Positions 54,444-62,845 of a DNA stretch of 64,000 nt are shown here, one piece after another. Position 1 is the first letter of the stretch, and every line of letters begins with the position of its first letter. The translations under genes and the position numbers were made by a program. This DNA comes from a virus: positions 62,001-126,000 of IMG/VR virus record IMGVR_UViG_3300049440_000308, one strand, 5' to 3'. The notes under the pieces are model-generated. The model saw only the letters and a list, made by a program, of their open reading frames with translations. It did not search any database and was not told where the DNA came from.

Positions 54444-55109
54444 ATGGCAGAGGAATCCGGGTCCGGCAGTGACGGCTTCGGCGCGGGGGTGCTGCTAGGG
54501 AACCGGGAGCACGGCCGTCACTGGACCAACTTCCAGGTGGAGAAGTGGGACGCCGGCCAGATCGCGTGGACGCTCACCCGCGACTACGATGACCTGCGGC
54601 TGATCAGCCAGGGCGCGGAGCCGCTGGCGGCTGACTTCGCCCGGCTGCGGTGCTGCCCGTTCGAGGTGTACCTGAAGGAAGACGCCAACCTGATCACGAA
54701 CGCGGGCTGGGTCAACATCATGGGCGGCATCGCGGGCACGACGCCCACGAAGTTCGTCAACGCGACCACTGGGCGTATCGGGCTCGGCGTCTCAGCAACA
54801 GCCGTTACAGCGGCTGACACCGCACTAGGCTCCGTCGCCGGCCTTAGCGCCAACAACTGGAAGGTCATCAACGCGGTCCCCACGGTCGGCTCAGGCACCG
54901 GGGCCGGTAACGGGCTGATCCTCTCAGCGCAGTTCATCACCACCGACGCCAACGGCGCGGCTATCGCGGAGTTCGCGGCAGACATGGGCACGACGAACAC
55001 GAACGTCGTCACCGCGCAGGGAACGTTCTTCAGCCACGGCAACGCGACGCCGGGCACCAAGACTTCCGCGCAGACGTGGAACGCCACGATCAGCTACCAG
55101 TGGACGTAG
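54444..55109 (+). CDS. Tail protein candidate (221 aa)
   Basis: ATG after GAGAGGGAGATCAGTT. HWTNFQVEKWDAGQIAWTLT, LRLISQGAEPLAADFARLRC, then a Gly/Thr/Ala beta domain (NNWKVINAVPTVGSGTGAG). Composition like minor tail or fibre proteins. Unassigned. Confidence 0.5.
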   Translation: MAEESGSGSDGFGAGVLLGNREHGRHWTNFQVEKWDAGQIAWTLTRDYDDLRLISQGAEPLAADFARLRCCPFEVYLKEDANLITNAGWVNIMGGIAGTTPTKFVNATTGRIGLGVSATAVTAADTALGSVAGLSANNWKVINAVPTVGSGTGAGNGLILSAQFITTDANGAAIAEFAADMGTTNTNVVTAQGTFFSHGNATPGTKTSAQTWNATISYQWT

Positions 55110-55115
55110 GCCGTC

Positions 55116-55709
55116 ATGTCGGGATACACGGGCACGATGTTCGAGGAACTGTACTCGCTCCCGGTCGCGGTCACGAAGAACACCTACACGACGATCGCCC
55201 CGGTCTCCGCCGCCGCCGCCACGTCAGTACCGCGCTGCGTCATCCCGGCGGGGTACTTCAGCGCGGCCGGCAAGTCGATTAGCTACCGGGCCAGGGGCAC
55301 GCTCCAGTCCGCGGCGGGCACGGCGACGTTCTCTTTCACCGGGGGGCTCGACTCAACGGCGGCGACGCTCGGCAAGACGCTGTTCGCGACGGCGAACCTG
55401 ACCCCGGCCACCGGCACGGCCGTGTTCGACATCGAGGGCGACATCGTTGCCCAGGCAGTCGGGCAGGCCGGGACGACGCTTCAGTCGAACGGCTCAGTGC
55501 GGGTGGCGGGCACCACCGCGAACGCGTGGCTCACGTCGCTGGCCGCCACGGGCGGCGCGGCGGCAGGCGCCCAGGTGCTGTTCTCGAACAGCGTCACCGC
55601 GCTGGACAACGAGGTGAGCCAGTACCTTGAGCTGTTCGGCACGTGGTCCGCGTCGTCGGCGACCAACTCGACTGTCCTTCAGGTGTTCAAGGTGTACGGC
55701 GAGAACTAG
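55116..55709 (+). CDS. Tail/baseplate beta protein (197 aa)
   Basis: GTMFEELYSLPVAVTKNTYT, RCVIPAGYFSAAGKSISYRA, TATFSFTGGLDSTAATLGKT, SVTALDNEVSQYLELFGTWS: a regular beta sandwich common as small tail-surface proteins next to tailspikes. Unassigned. Confidence 0.5.
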   Translation: MSGYTGTMFEELYSLPVAVTKNTYTTIAPVSAAAATSVPRCVIPAGYFSAAGKSISYRARGTLQSAAGTATFSFTGGLDSTAATLGKTLFATANLTPATGTAVFDIEGDIVAQAVGQAGTTLQSNGSVRVAGTTANAWLTSLAATGGAAAGAQVLFSNSVTALDNEVSQYLELFGTWSASSATNSTVLQVFKVYGEN

Positions 55710-55747
55710 CCGGAGCGGCCAGGGGCCAAGGTAAGGGAGGTGCCGCC

Positions 55748-58700
55748 GTGGCCGTGACCGTTGACGCCGTAGGCCCGTCTTCCTCCGGCCAGGCATCCGC
55801 CAGCGCCACCGCCCTTACCTGGACGCACACCGCCGGGGCCGGCGGCACCGCCGTGCTGGCGTGGGTCGGCTGCGTCGCCTCTGACGGGGTTGCCCTTTCC
55901 TCCATCACGGTGACCGTCACGTACGGCGGCACGCCGATGACGCTGCTGGCGCCCGGCGTCCCGGCCGGCGGCCCGGCGGCCACCACCGCCGGCGGCATCT
56001 TCGTCTTCGGCCTCACCGGGGCGCCGGCCGGGGCCAGCACGGTCTCGGTAACCGTCAGCGGGGACAGCGGCAACGCCGGCGGCAACGAGGGCGGCTCGGT
56101 CTCCTATAACGGCGCGGGCGGCTTCGGGACGCCGGGCACCGCGGGAAGCAACGGCGCGGCCGTCGCGTCCGGGACGGTCAGCGCCGCCGGCACCGCCTCC
56201 GGCAACCTGGTCGCCGCCGGCGTCGTCTGCGGGTCAGGCCCCGGGGTCACGTTCACCGCCCCGGCCGCCGGCGACGTCTCCTGCGCGAACAACAGCCTCT
56301 CCGGCGCCGGGTACCTGGGCATCTCGCACACGGCCTCGTCGTCCGGCACGGTCAGCACCGCCTGGACGCAGACCTCCGACTACTACGGCGCCGTGGCCGT
56401 CGAGGTCGTCGCGGCGGGCGCCGCCCCCGCGGTCGCGCCGCAGCCGCAGCCGCAGCCCGGAGGGCGCGCTTACCGCCGCCGCTGGCGGCGTGCCCAGCAG
56501 CGGGTGCTCACTACCGCGCCGGCTGCGGCTCCCGCCCAGTTCACCGAGGCGGGGGCCGCCGCGGACTCCCTGGGCGTCTCCTCCGCGGTGACACTCACGG
56601 AATCCGGCGCCGGCGCCGACCGGGGGCCGCTGGGGCCTCCCTATATTGCCGGGCTAGGGGGCGGCACCGGGACCGCCGGGTACTTCACGGACCAGTACGG
56701 GAACCCGCGCATCCTGTGGCTCGAGATGGCATGGGGCCTGCCGGGCAACGCGGGCCGGTGGAACAGCGGCAACTGGCAGTCCGACATGGACGCCTACTTC
56801 GCCGCCCGGGCAAGCCAGGGCTACACGGGCTGGTGGGGCGTCCCGTGGATCAACACCATCATCGACCCGGGCGCCGTCCACGCGGACGGCCGCACCTGGG
56901 ACGGCATCTACCCGCTGACAGTCAACGGCACCCCCGGGAGCATCGCGACCGGCAGCGAGACGCTAGGGCTCAACGGCAGCTTCTGGGCGCGGACCGACTA
57001 CATGGTCTCGTCGGCGCTCCGCAACGGGATCACGGTCTTCCTGAACCTGGGCATGGGCTACGACTTCTCGCAGTCCGGGTTCATCTGGCAGCACCTGAGT
57101 ACTACGCAGGCGCAGGCGTTCGGCGCGCTGGTCGCCGCCCGGTACCCGCAGGGCACCTACCCGAACCTGCAGTGGGTGTTCGGCGACGACACGCTGGCCG
57201 GCGCGTACGATACCTACTTCTCCGCGATGCTGACCGGGGTCCGGGGCACGGGGGACACGCGCAACGCGGTTGCCGTGGAGCAGCTGCTGGAGACCAACTG
57301 CCACATCGAGTTCGACACCGGGGCCGTGTACGTGCCCGGCGGGTTCGGCGTCACGAGCGCCCAGTGGAACCACGTCTACACCTACTGCCCTCCGTACCTG
57401 GCCGTTGAGGACTCCTACACCGAGTCGGGGACCACGCTGATCCCGGTCGTGTGGGGTGACGGCGCCTGGCACGGGGACACTGACAACGGCACGCCGGAGT
57501 ACACCATCCGCCGGCAGACCTGGTGGGCGCTGGCCTCGGGGGCGCGCGGCGTCAACCAGACGGCCGGGCCCTCGAATGCCGCCACCGCCACGATCTGGAC
57601 CTGGCAGTCCGGCGCGGCAGCGGGACTGGCATCCGACCCCGCCGGGCCGTGGTGCACGACCACCGGGCCGGCGGTCAGCGCGTACTTCACCAGCCTGCCG
57701 GGCTGGCACAAGCTCGTCCCGGACACGGGAAGCGCGCTGGTGACCAGCGGCCGGGGTTCGAAGTCCACTAGTGCCGCGCCCGGTTTCACCCCGGCCAACT
57801 CGTACGGCGACACCGACAACTACGTTGCCGCCAGCCGGGTCAGCGACGGGTCCCTGGCGGTCATCTACTGCGGGCAGCACTTCAGCATCACCATCGACCA
57901 GGCCAAGATGGCAGCCGGGTACACGGCCACCTGGGTTGACCCGTCGTCACTGGCCGTGACCGCGGCCACGGCCGGCTCCTCCTACAACTCGACTCCGCAG
58001 GGTAACAACAGCGCGGGCAACCCGGACTGGGTACTGGTACTCCAGGCATCTGTCACGGCTGCGTCACTGCCTGAAGCCGGCTCCGGTACCGACGCCCTGG
58101 CGGTCTCGCAGCCGGCCGGCCTCAGTGAGCCCGGCACGGCAAGTGACGCCCTCGCACTGGCGGGGCCGGCTCCGCTGGCAGAGACGGGTGCCGCGGCCGC
58201 CGCCCTGGCGGTCGTGCAGCCGGCGCCCTTCACTGAGGCGGGCGCCGGCGCGGATGCCCCCGGGATCATGCCGGGCCTTGCTGACACCGGGCAGGCCGCC
58301 GACACGCTCGCTGTCACGCTGGCCTCACTGACCGGGCTGACGGACGCCGGGGCCGGCACGGACAGCCTGGCGGTCGCACAGCCGGCCCCGCTGACGGAAA
58401 CAGGCGCGGGGTCTGATGCCCTGGCGCTGGCGCAGCCCGCAGGGCTCCCCGAGGCGGGCGCCGGGGCGGACGCGCTCGCCATCGCGGAACCCGCCAGCCT
58501 CACGGAGAGCGGCACCGGCACTGACCTTCTCGGGACCGTGCCGGGGCTGGCCGAGTCCGCCGGCGGCGCTGACGCGCTCGCGGTCTCGCAGCCGGCCCCG
58601 CTGAGCGAAGCGGGCACCGGGACCGACGCGATCGCGGTCTCGCAGCCGGCCGCGTTCCCGGAGTCCGGCACGGGCGACGGCCTGCCGGCGGTGACGCAGC

Positions 58701-59815
58701 CCACGGGGCTGGCCGGCAGCGGCACCGGGTCGGAGGCACTGTCGGTTACGCTCGTCACGCTCGCCGGCCTGACTGAGGGCGGCTCGGGAGCCGATGCCCT
58801 TGCGGCCGTCCCGGTCGCGCCCCTGAGTGAGTCCGGTACCGGGGCGGACGCCCTCGGGGCCATGCCAGGGCTCACCGGGACGGGCGCCGGCGCTGACGCG
58901 CTCGCGCTAGCCCAGCCGGCCGCGCTCACGGAGGGGGGCACGGGCGACGGCCTGCTCACGCTGGCGCAGTTCACGGGCCTCGCCGAACCTGGCGCGGTCA
59001 CGGACACGCTGGGGATATCGCAGGCCGCCGCCGTCGCCCTGGCCGAGTCCGGGGCGGGGGGTCCTGAGCAGCTTGGCGTGATGCCGGGGCTCGCCGACAC
59101 GGGCACGGGCTCCGGCTCGCTGGCGCTGGCGCAGCCCGCGGGGCTCACGGAGGCCGGCGCCGGGGATGAAACCCTGGCGCTAGCCCAGTCGGCCAGCCTG
59201 GCGGAGGCCGGCGCCGGGGCGGACTCCCTGGGTATCCCCAGCCTCAGCGTGATCAGCCTCGGCGAGGCCGGCGCAGGCAGTGACACGCTCGCCGTCACCG
59301 CCGGCACGGTTCCGCTCACGGACGCCGGGGCCGGCACAGACAGCCTGGCGGTGATGCAGCCCGGCACGGGCAGCACCGGCACCGTCACCTGGACGGCTCA
59401 TCCTGCCCCGCCCCGCTGGCGGGCCTCGCCTGCCCCGCCCCGCTGGAGGATCATCATGGCACTGTTCGAGCCGATCGCCGCGATCAGCCTGGAAGAGGTC
59501 AACGTCACCTGGCTGTCCCGGCTCGCCGGGACGACGGTTGACCCGACGGGCGTGAGCGAGGGGTCCACGCTGCTGCCGGTTCAGATGGCCTTCCCGGTAT
59601 CATCCGGGAACCCTGCGCTTCCCGCGGAGCCTGTTACGTGGTTCGCGGCGTCATGGCTGCTCGGCGGGACCAGCATCGGCTACATAGCGCAGGCGCTAGT
59701 CGGCCCTGGCGGGACAGTGACGCTGACCGCCGGCATGACCTATGACTGCTGGTCAAAGATAAGCGGGGCGCCTGAGAGTCCAGCGAAATTCGCCGGCTCG
59801 ATCGAGGTGTACTAG
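55748..59815 (+). CDS. Tailspike with DUF4038-like glycosidase and tandem repeats (1355 aa)
   Basis: GTG after TAAGGGAGGTGCCGCC. Residues 1-230: beta sandwich (AVTVDAVGPSSSGQASASAT). About 298-740: TIM-barrel glycoside hydrolase of the DUF4038/apiosidase-like type (YFTDQYGNPRILWLEMAWGL; TGWWGVPWINTIIDPGAV; PNLQWVFGDDTLAG; TIRRQTWWALASGARGV) with a C-terminal beta module. About 772-1205: 24 repeats of 16-20 residues, L[ST]E[AS]G[AT]G[AT]DxLAVxQPA, with two more before the enzyme domain. Likely digests host surface glycans. A second start at 59456 would yield the C-terminal domain alone. Confidence 0.7.
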   Translation: MAVTVDAVGPSSSGQASASATALTWTHTAGAGGTAVLAWVGCVASDGVALSSITVTVTYGGTPMTLLAPGVPAGGPAATTAGGIFVFGLTGAPAGASTVSVTVSGDSGNAGGNEGGSVSYNGAGGFGTPGTAGSNGAAVASGTVSAAGTASGNLVAAGVVCGSGPGVTFTAPAAGDVSCANNSLSGAGYLGISHTASSSGTVSTAWTQTSDYYGAVAVEVVAAGAAPAVAPQPQPQPGGRAYRRRWRRAQQRVLTTAPAAAPAQFTEAGAAADSLGVSSAVTLTESGAGADRGPLGPPYIAGLGGGTGTAGYFTDQYGNPRILWLEMAWGLPGNAGRWNSGNWQSDMDAYFAARASQGYTGWWGVPWINTIIDPGAVHADGRTWDGIYPLTVNGTPGSIATGSETLGLNGSFWARTDYMVSSALRNGITVFLNLGMGYDFSQSGFIWQHLSTTQAQAFGALVAARYPQGTYPNLQWVFGDDTLAGAYDTYFSAMLTGVRGTGDTRNAVAVEQLLETNCHIEFDTGAVYVPGGFGVTSAQWNHVYTYCPPYLAVEDSYTESGTTLIPVVWGDGAWHGDTDNGTPEYTIRRQTWWALASGARGVNQTAGPSNAATATIWTWQSGAAAGLASDPAGPWCTTTGPAVSAYFTSLPGWHKLVPDTGSALVTSGRGSKSTSAAPGFTPANSYGDTDNYVAASRVSDGSLAVIYCGQHFSITIDQAKMAAGYTATWVDPSSLAVTAATAGSSYNSTPQGNNSAGNPDWVLVLQASVTAASLPEAGSGTDALAVSQPAGLSEPGTASDALALAGPAPLAETGAAAAALAVVQPAPFTEAGAGADAPGIMPGLADTGQAADTLAVTLASLTGLTDAGAGTDSLAVAQPAPLTETGAGSDALALAQPAGLPEAGAGADALAIAEPASLTESGTGTDLLGTVPGLAESAGGADALAVSQPAPLSEAGTGTDAIAVSQPAAFPESGTGDGLPAVTQPTGLAGSGTGSEALSVTLVTLAGLTEGGSGADALAAVPVAPLSESGTGADALGAMPGLTGTGAGADALALAQPAALTEGGTGDGLLTLAQFTGLAEPGAVTDTLGISQAAAVALAESGAGGPEQLGVMPGLADTGTGSGSLALAQPAGLTEAGAGDETLALAQSASLAEAGAGADSLGIPSLSVISLGEAGAGSDTLAVTAGTVPLTDAGAGTDSLAVMQPGTGSTGTVTWTAHPAPPRWRASPAPPRWRIIMALFEPIAAISLEEVNVTWLSRLAGTTVDPTGVSEGSTLLPVQMAFPVSSGNPALPAEPVTWFAASWLLGGTSIGYIAQALVGPGGTVTLTAGMTYDCWSKISGAPESPAKFAGSIEVY
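58063..59362 (+). repeat. 24 coding tandem repeats in the tailspike
   Basis: Degenerate repeats of 48-60 bases encode units such as LTDAGAGTDSLAVAQPAP and LTEAGAGDETLALAQSAS. Asp follows the [AT]G[AT] turn in most units. Some units are shorter and end with MPG instead of AxPA. In-frame throughout. Confidence 0.8.
59456..59815 (+). CDS. Possible separate C-terminal tail protein by internal start (119 aa)
   Basis: In-frame ATG preceded by CTGGAGGATCATC, a strong ribosome-binding site inside the tailspike. Product starts MALFEPIAAISLEEVNVTWL and ends GSIEVY: beta-rich. The Pro/Arg-rich sequence before it (HPAPPRWRASPAPPRWR) looks like a linker. Either a separate gene whose stop upstream was lost, or a dual-start protein. 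Confidence 0.45.
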   Translation: MALFEPIAAISLEEVNVTWLSRLAGTTVDPTGVSEGSTLLPVQMAFPVSSGNPALPAEPVTWFAASWLLGGTSIGYIAQALVGPGGTVTLTAGMTYDCWSKISGAPESPAKFAGSIEVY

Positions 59816-59819
59816 ACAG

Positions 59820-59854
59820 CGGCACCCCCCGGCGGGAAGTACCGGGGGGTGCCG
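59820..59854. terminator. Strong bidirectional terminator at end of tail operon
   Basis: CGGCACCCCCCGG (59820-59832) pairs perfectly with CCGGGGGGTGCCG (59842-59854), 13 bp with a 9-base loop. It lies between convergent genes, so it can end both the tail operon and the reverse gene at 59885. Confidence 0.8.
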
Positions 59855-59884
59855 TAATGCTGTGCGCCTGGCCTAGCTCAAACG

Positions 59885-60916
59885 CTACGCGGTCACGAAG
59901 AACACGTAGCCGAAGTGAGATCCCGGCCACGGCGTGGTGCTGTGGGTGGAGCAGTCAGCCGGCCCGCTCACCGGCTGGTAGTACACGGTGTAGCCGTGGT
60001 GCTGCTCCAGCCCGCCGTACACCGCCACGTTCAGCCCGACCACGCCCGGCACCCAGCCCTGGTGGCCGTTGATCGCGCCGGGGCCGACGATGGTGAAGTG
60101 GTCGCACGAGGCCACGTTGCTCTGGATGAACGACACGTTCTCACGAGACGGGTTGATCCCCTCGGTGGCGCGCCCGCCGCTCAGCTTCGGCACTCCCTCG
60201 AAGAACGGCCCGACGACCGCGATGATCCCCTCGGTGGCCACGGAGCCGGCCGGGTCGGCGGCGCGAACGACGAACAGCGGGTACTTGCCGTTGACGGCGG
60301 TGCCGACCGACAGCGTCTGCGCGGTCCCGTCGAACACCACCCCGGCGGGCAGGTTGGACGCCGTCTCCGGCACGCTGCCCGGCACGGTCGAGAAGGTAAC
60401 CGCCCCGTTGGCGTTGGTCGGCGCGTTCAGGGTGACGGTGTCCGTCGTGATGGTCACGCTGTCATGCGCGGTGTCGTCGCCAGGGGTGACAACCACGGTC
60501 GCAACGCCCCGCGCGAGACCGGGCGAAAGCTCCGACGCGTCCACCTTGAACGTGTCCGTGTGCCCGGCCGGGAAGACGCCCGGCTGGAGCGTAACCTGCC
60601 CGACGCCGATCGTCGGGTCGGTGATCCCGTCAACGGGCAGGCCTGAATCACTCCAGTGGATGCCGGGGAAGGCGTTCAGGGTGCTGGTCGCGGCGAACTG
60701 GATGACCGACCCGACGGGCACCTGGGTGGCAGGGCTGTTGACCGGGATGGCGAACGAGCCGAACATCGCGGTGATGCTGCTGATGCTGTCGGAGTACGCC
60801 TCGGCGGCGGTGACGCCGTTGGGGGTCGCGGCGTGCGCGGTCCCTCCCGCGGCAAGGGCCGCTCCCGCAATCAGCGCGGGTACCGCCAGGGCGGCGGCAA
60901 GCCTGCGGATCTTCAT
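59885..60916 (-). CDS. Secreted protein with signal peptide (343 aa)
   Basis: MKIRRLAAALAVPALIAGAA then LAAGGTAHA^A is a typical Sec signal peptide with AxA cleavage. The mature part is Val/Thr-rich beta (VNSPATQVPVGSVIQFAATS; DTVTLNAPTNANGAVTFSTV, Ig/cadherin-like). The C-terminal 90 residues have NVASCDHFTIVGPGAINGHQ and two Cys. Start ATG after ATGAGGTCAT. Looks host-like: perhaps a lysogenic-conversion surface protein. Confidence 0.65.
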   Translation of the reverse strand: MKIRRLAAALAVPALIAGAALAAGGTAHAATPNGVTAAEAYSDSISSITAMFGSFAIPVNSPATQVPVGSVIQFAATSTLNAFPGIHWSDSGLPVDGITDPTIGVGQVTLQPGVFPAGHTDTFKVDASELSPGLARGVATVVVTPGDDTAHDSVTITTDTVTLNAPTNANGAVTFSTVPGSVPETASNLPAGVVFDGTAQTLSVGTAVNGKYPLFVVRAADPAGSVATEGIIAVVGPFFEGVPKLSGGRATEGINPSRENVSFIQSNVASCDHFTIVGPGAINGHQGWVPGVVGLNVAVYGGLEQHHGYTVYYQPVSGPADCSTHSTTPWPGSHFGYVFFVTA

Positions 60917-61008
60917 ATGACCTCATTCTCTCTTAACGTGCCCCCTCGCGACTGTCGCGGGGGAAGCACCTGATTCTGCACCGCACCAGAGGGGAATGCG
61001 GCGGTATA

Positions 61009-61056
61009 GGGGCAACCTGGGGGCAACCTGTTACCTGCACTGCCCCAGGTTGCCCC
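61009..61056. promoter_or_regulatory. Three-copy GGGGCAACCTG operator-like array
   Basis: GGGGCAACCTG occurs directly at 61009-61019 and 61020-61030, and inverted (CAGGTTGCCCC) at 61046-61056. The inverted pair can form an 11-bp hairpin. It sits in the 165-base gap upstream of the secreted-protein gene, 26 bases after the BldC-like gene ends. A smaller CCCGGG..CCCGGT..CCGGG stem adjoins it at 61054-61079. Confidence 0.6.
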
Positions 61057-61081
61057 GGTTTACCGGGAAAAGACCCGGGTG

Positions 61082-61282
61082 CTACTCCGGCTGCACCGGG
61101 ATGCCCGCGAGCAGCGCCCGGACTTCGGTTTCCCGGTAGCGGCGGTGGTTGCCGAGGGTGCGGATCGACGTGAGCTTCCCCGCCTTCGCCCACCGGGTGA
61201 CGGTCTTCGGGTCGACGCGGAACATCGTGGCGACCTCCGCCGGGGTCAGCAGCGGCTCGGCCTCCGGGTGCCTTGTGCTCAT
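61082..61282 (-). CDS. BldC-like MerR-type DNA-binding protein (66 aa)
   Basis: LLTPAEVATMFRVDPKTVTR then WAKAGKLTSIRTLGNHRRYR is the winged helix of BldC, the small developmental regulator of Streptomyces that binds direct repeats cooperatively. Reverse strand; ATG after GGGAGAGGAATACCGAGAG. It may bind the adjacent direct-repeat array. Confidence 0.8.
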   Translation of the reverse strand: MSTRHPEAEPLLTPAEVATMFRVDPKTVTRWAKAGKLTSIRTLGNHRRYRETEVRALLAGIPVQPE

Positions 61283-61357
61283 CTCTCGGTATTCCTCTCC
61301 CTTTAACGCGATATGGTTTCAGTCGTCGCAATACGGGGTGATCTTCCCTGTCCTGTC

Positions 61358-61383
61358 CCCGGCCGGAGTGCGATCCGGCCGGG
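61358..61383. terminator. Palindromic hairpin after the membrane protein gene
   Basis: CCCGGCCGGA (61358-61367) and TCCGGCCGGG (61374-61383) pair perfectly across GTGCGA. Located just after the stop of the reverse gene at 61393. Confidence 0.6.
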
Positions 61384-61392
61384 AACGGGGAA

Positions 61393-62040
61393 TCACGGGG
61401 TATCCGGGCCGACCGGCTCGGCGTCCCGGAACTGCTCGATGACCTCGGCAAGTTCGCGGGCGTCAGCGAACGCGAGCCCGGCGCGCATCGCCCGCGTCAT
61501 GTCCGGGTACGCCTTCAGGTGCCGCCGGAGCCAGTGCTCGCGGGGGCTCACGTCCTCAATGTCGCCGCCGGTCACCAGCAGGCTCATCCCGTCGCCCTGC
61601 CGCATCACCCGGGAGAACACCGGGTGCGCCCGGTAGCAGGTGAAGGTTGCCGCCACCTTCCCGCCCCCCGCCAGGCGCGCGTCATTGGCCTCACGGAGCA
61701 GGCCCTCGTCCATCACCATCAGCGCCCGCTCCCGCATCCCCGCGACCCGCCTGCGGTCCGGCGTGAACAGCACGCCCGCGTCCCGGTGCAGCCACGTGGC
61801 CGCGCCGGAGCCCGCCCTCTCATCGACCAGCCGGGCAAGCTCAGCGCGCAGCGCCTTCTCCCCGGACGCCGACCAGCGGACCCGCGAGCGGATCGCGGTC
61901 ACGCCGACCATGGCGGCGATGAGCCCGCAGCAAGCCGCCGGGAGGACATCGCCGACGACGGCCGCCCCCGCTGCCGTGAGAGCGGCCCATGCCGCCAGCA
62001 CGTACCAGATCCCGTAAGGGAACAGCCAGTTCCTCATCAT
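61393..62040 (-). CDS. Membrane protein (215 aa)
   Basis: Two N-terminal transmembrane helices (WYVLAAWAALTAAGAAVVG; AACCGLIAAMVGVTAI), then a cytoplasmic domain (RVRWSASGEKALRAELARLV; FTCYRAHPVFSRVMRQGDGM; SPREHWLRRHLKAYPDMTRA). Start ATG 62040 after AAAGGAACAGGGAGTGAGGACGGG-like purines. Unassigned. Confidence 0.55.
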   Translation of the reverse strand: MMRNWLFPYGIWYVLAAWAALTAAGAAVVGDVLPAACCGLIAAMVGVTAIRSRVRWSASGEKALRAELARLVDERAGSGAATWLHRDAGVLFTPDRRRVAGMRERALMVMDEGLLREANDARLAGGGKVAATFTCYRAHPVFSRVMRQGDGMSLLVTGGDIEDVSPREHWLRRHLKAYPDMTRAMRAGLAFADARELAEVIEQFRDAEPVGPDTP

Positions 62041-62080
62041 CCCGTCCTCACTCCCTGTTCCTTTTCATCTTGTCGCCGGC

Positions 62081-62440
62081 TCAGATCCGGATCACCTTCA
62101 CGCCGTCCGGCGACGGGTCGCCCAGCCCGGCGGTGACCTGGTCCATCATCGCTACCTCGGCGGGGCGAACCTCCCCGCGGGCGACCCGGGCGATCGCCTC
62201 CTGCCAGCGGGCGTCCGCGTCAACCGGGTCAACGGCAATTGCGGCGAGGGCCTCCCGCATCTCCGCCATGGGCGGGGCGGCAAACCAGAAGCTGCAGTAG
62301 GTGGCATCGAAGCTGTCGTCGGCGTCCCGCAGGTACAGCGGGTGCGCCTGCAGCGCCTCGTTGCAGGCGGCGAAGGCCTCCCGGTTCGGGCCGCCCTGCC
62401 GCGTGTAAAGGTGGATCTCCGGGCCGTCCTCGTCATTCAT
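62081..62440 (-). CDS. Hypothetical protein (119 aa)
   Basis: EIHLYTRQGGPNREAFAACN, SFDATYCSFWFAAPPMAEM, a helical part (ARWQEAIARVARGEVRPAEV) and GVKVIRI end. Typical single-domain actinophage hypothetical. Start overlaps the stop of the tiny upstream gene. Confidence 0.55.
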   Translation of the reverse strand: MNDEDGPEIHLYTRQGGPNREAFAACNEALQAHPLYLRDADDSFDATYCSFWFAAPPMAEMREALAAIAVDPVDADARWQEAIARVARGEVRPAEVAMMDQVTAGLGDPSPDGVKVIRI

Positions 62441-62552
62441 CGTGCACCGCGTCGCGAAACCGGCTTATCACCGGGTTGCCGAGCACGGCCAGCAGGACCG
62501 CGCCCCGCACGTGCTGGCGGCCGTCCGCTACCGCTACCTCGTACATGGACAT
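62433..62552 (-). CDS. Tiny hypothetical protein (39 aa)
   Basis: ATG shares one base with the stop of the HTH gene at 62552 and its own stop overlaps the next start: MSMYEVAVADGRQHVRGAVL then LAVLGNPVISRFRD. The overlap pattern on both sides supports expression. Unassigned. Confidence 0.5.
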   Translation of the reverse strand: MSMYEVAVADGRQHVRGAVLLAVLGNPVISRFRDAVHDE

Positions 62553-62737
62553 CAGGCGTTCCCCTCTCGCAGCGCCTTTACCTCTTCCTGCCGGTACTTC
62601 CGGTGCCTGCCCGAACCGGGGACCGGGGTGATCTTCCCTGCTTTAGCCCAGCGGGTGACCGTCTTGACGTCCACGCCGAACTCCGCGGCGACCTGCTCCT
62701 CAGTCAGCAGCGGCGCCTCCGGCGGTGATGCGGTCAT
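62552..62737 (-). CDS. BldC-like MerR-type DNA-binding protein, second copy (61 aa)
   Basis: LLTEEQVAAEFGVDVKTVTR then WAKAGKITPVPGSGRHRKYR, closely parallel to the 61082 protein. ATG 62737 has GAGGAGGAACAGC; an in-frame ATG at 62821 also has GGAGGCCTGAG and would add a 28-residue Pro-rich extension. Two related regulators in 1.5 kb suggest duplication and a regulatory pair. Confidence 0.75.
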   Translation of the reverse strand: MTASPPEAPLLTEEQVAAEFGVDVKTVTRWAKAGKITPVPGSGRHRKYRQEEVKALREGNA

Positions 62738-62845
62738 GCTGTTCCTCCTCGTGCTAGCAGCGGTCTGCGGGGGGCGCGGCCCGGGGGCACCGGGCCACGG
62801 GACCGTAGGCGTGGGGGGCATCTCAGGCCTCCTGCCTGTACGCGG

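Noticed and set aside
58063-59362. CRISPR-like repeat array
   Set aside because: The repeats are in-frame, degenerate and translated; no constant repeat with unique spacers.
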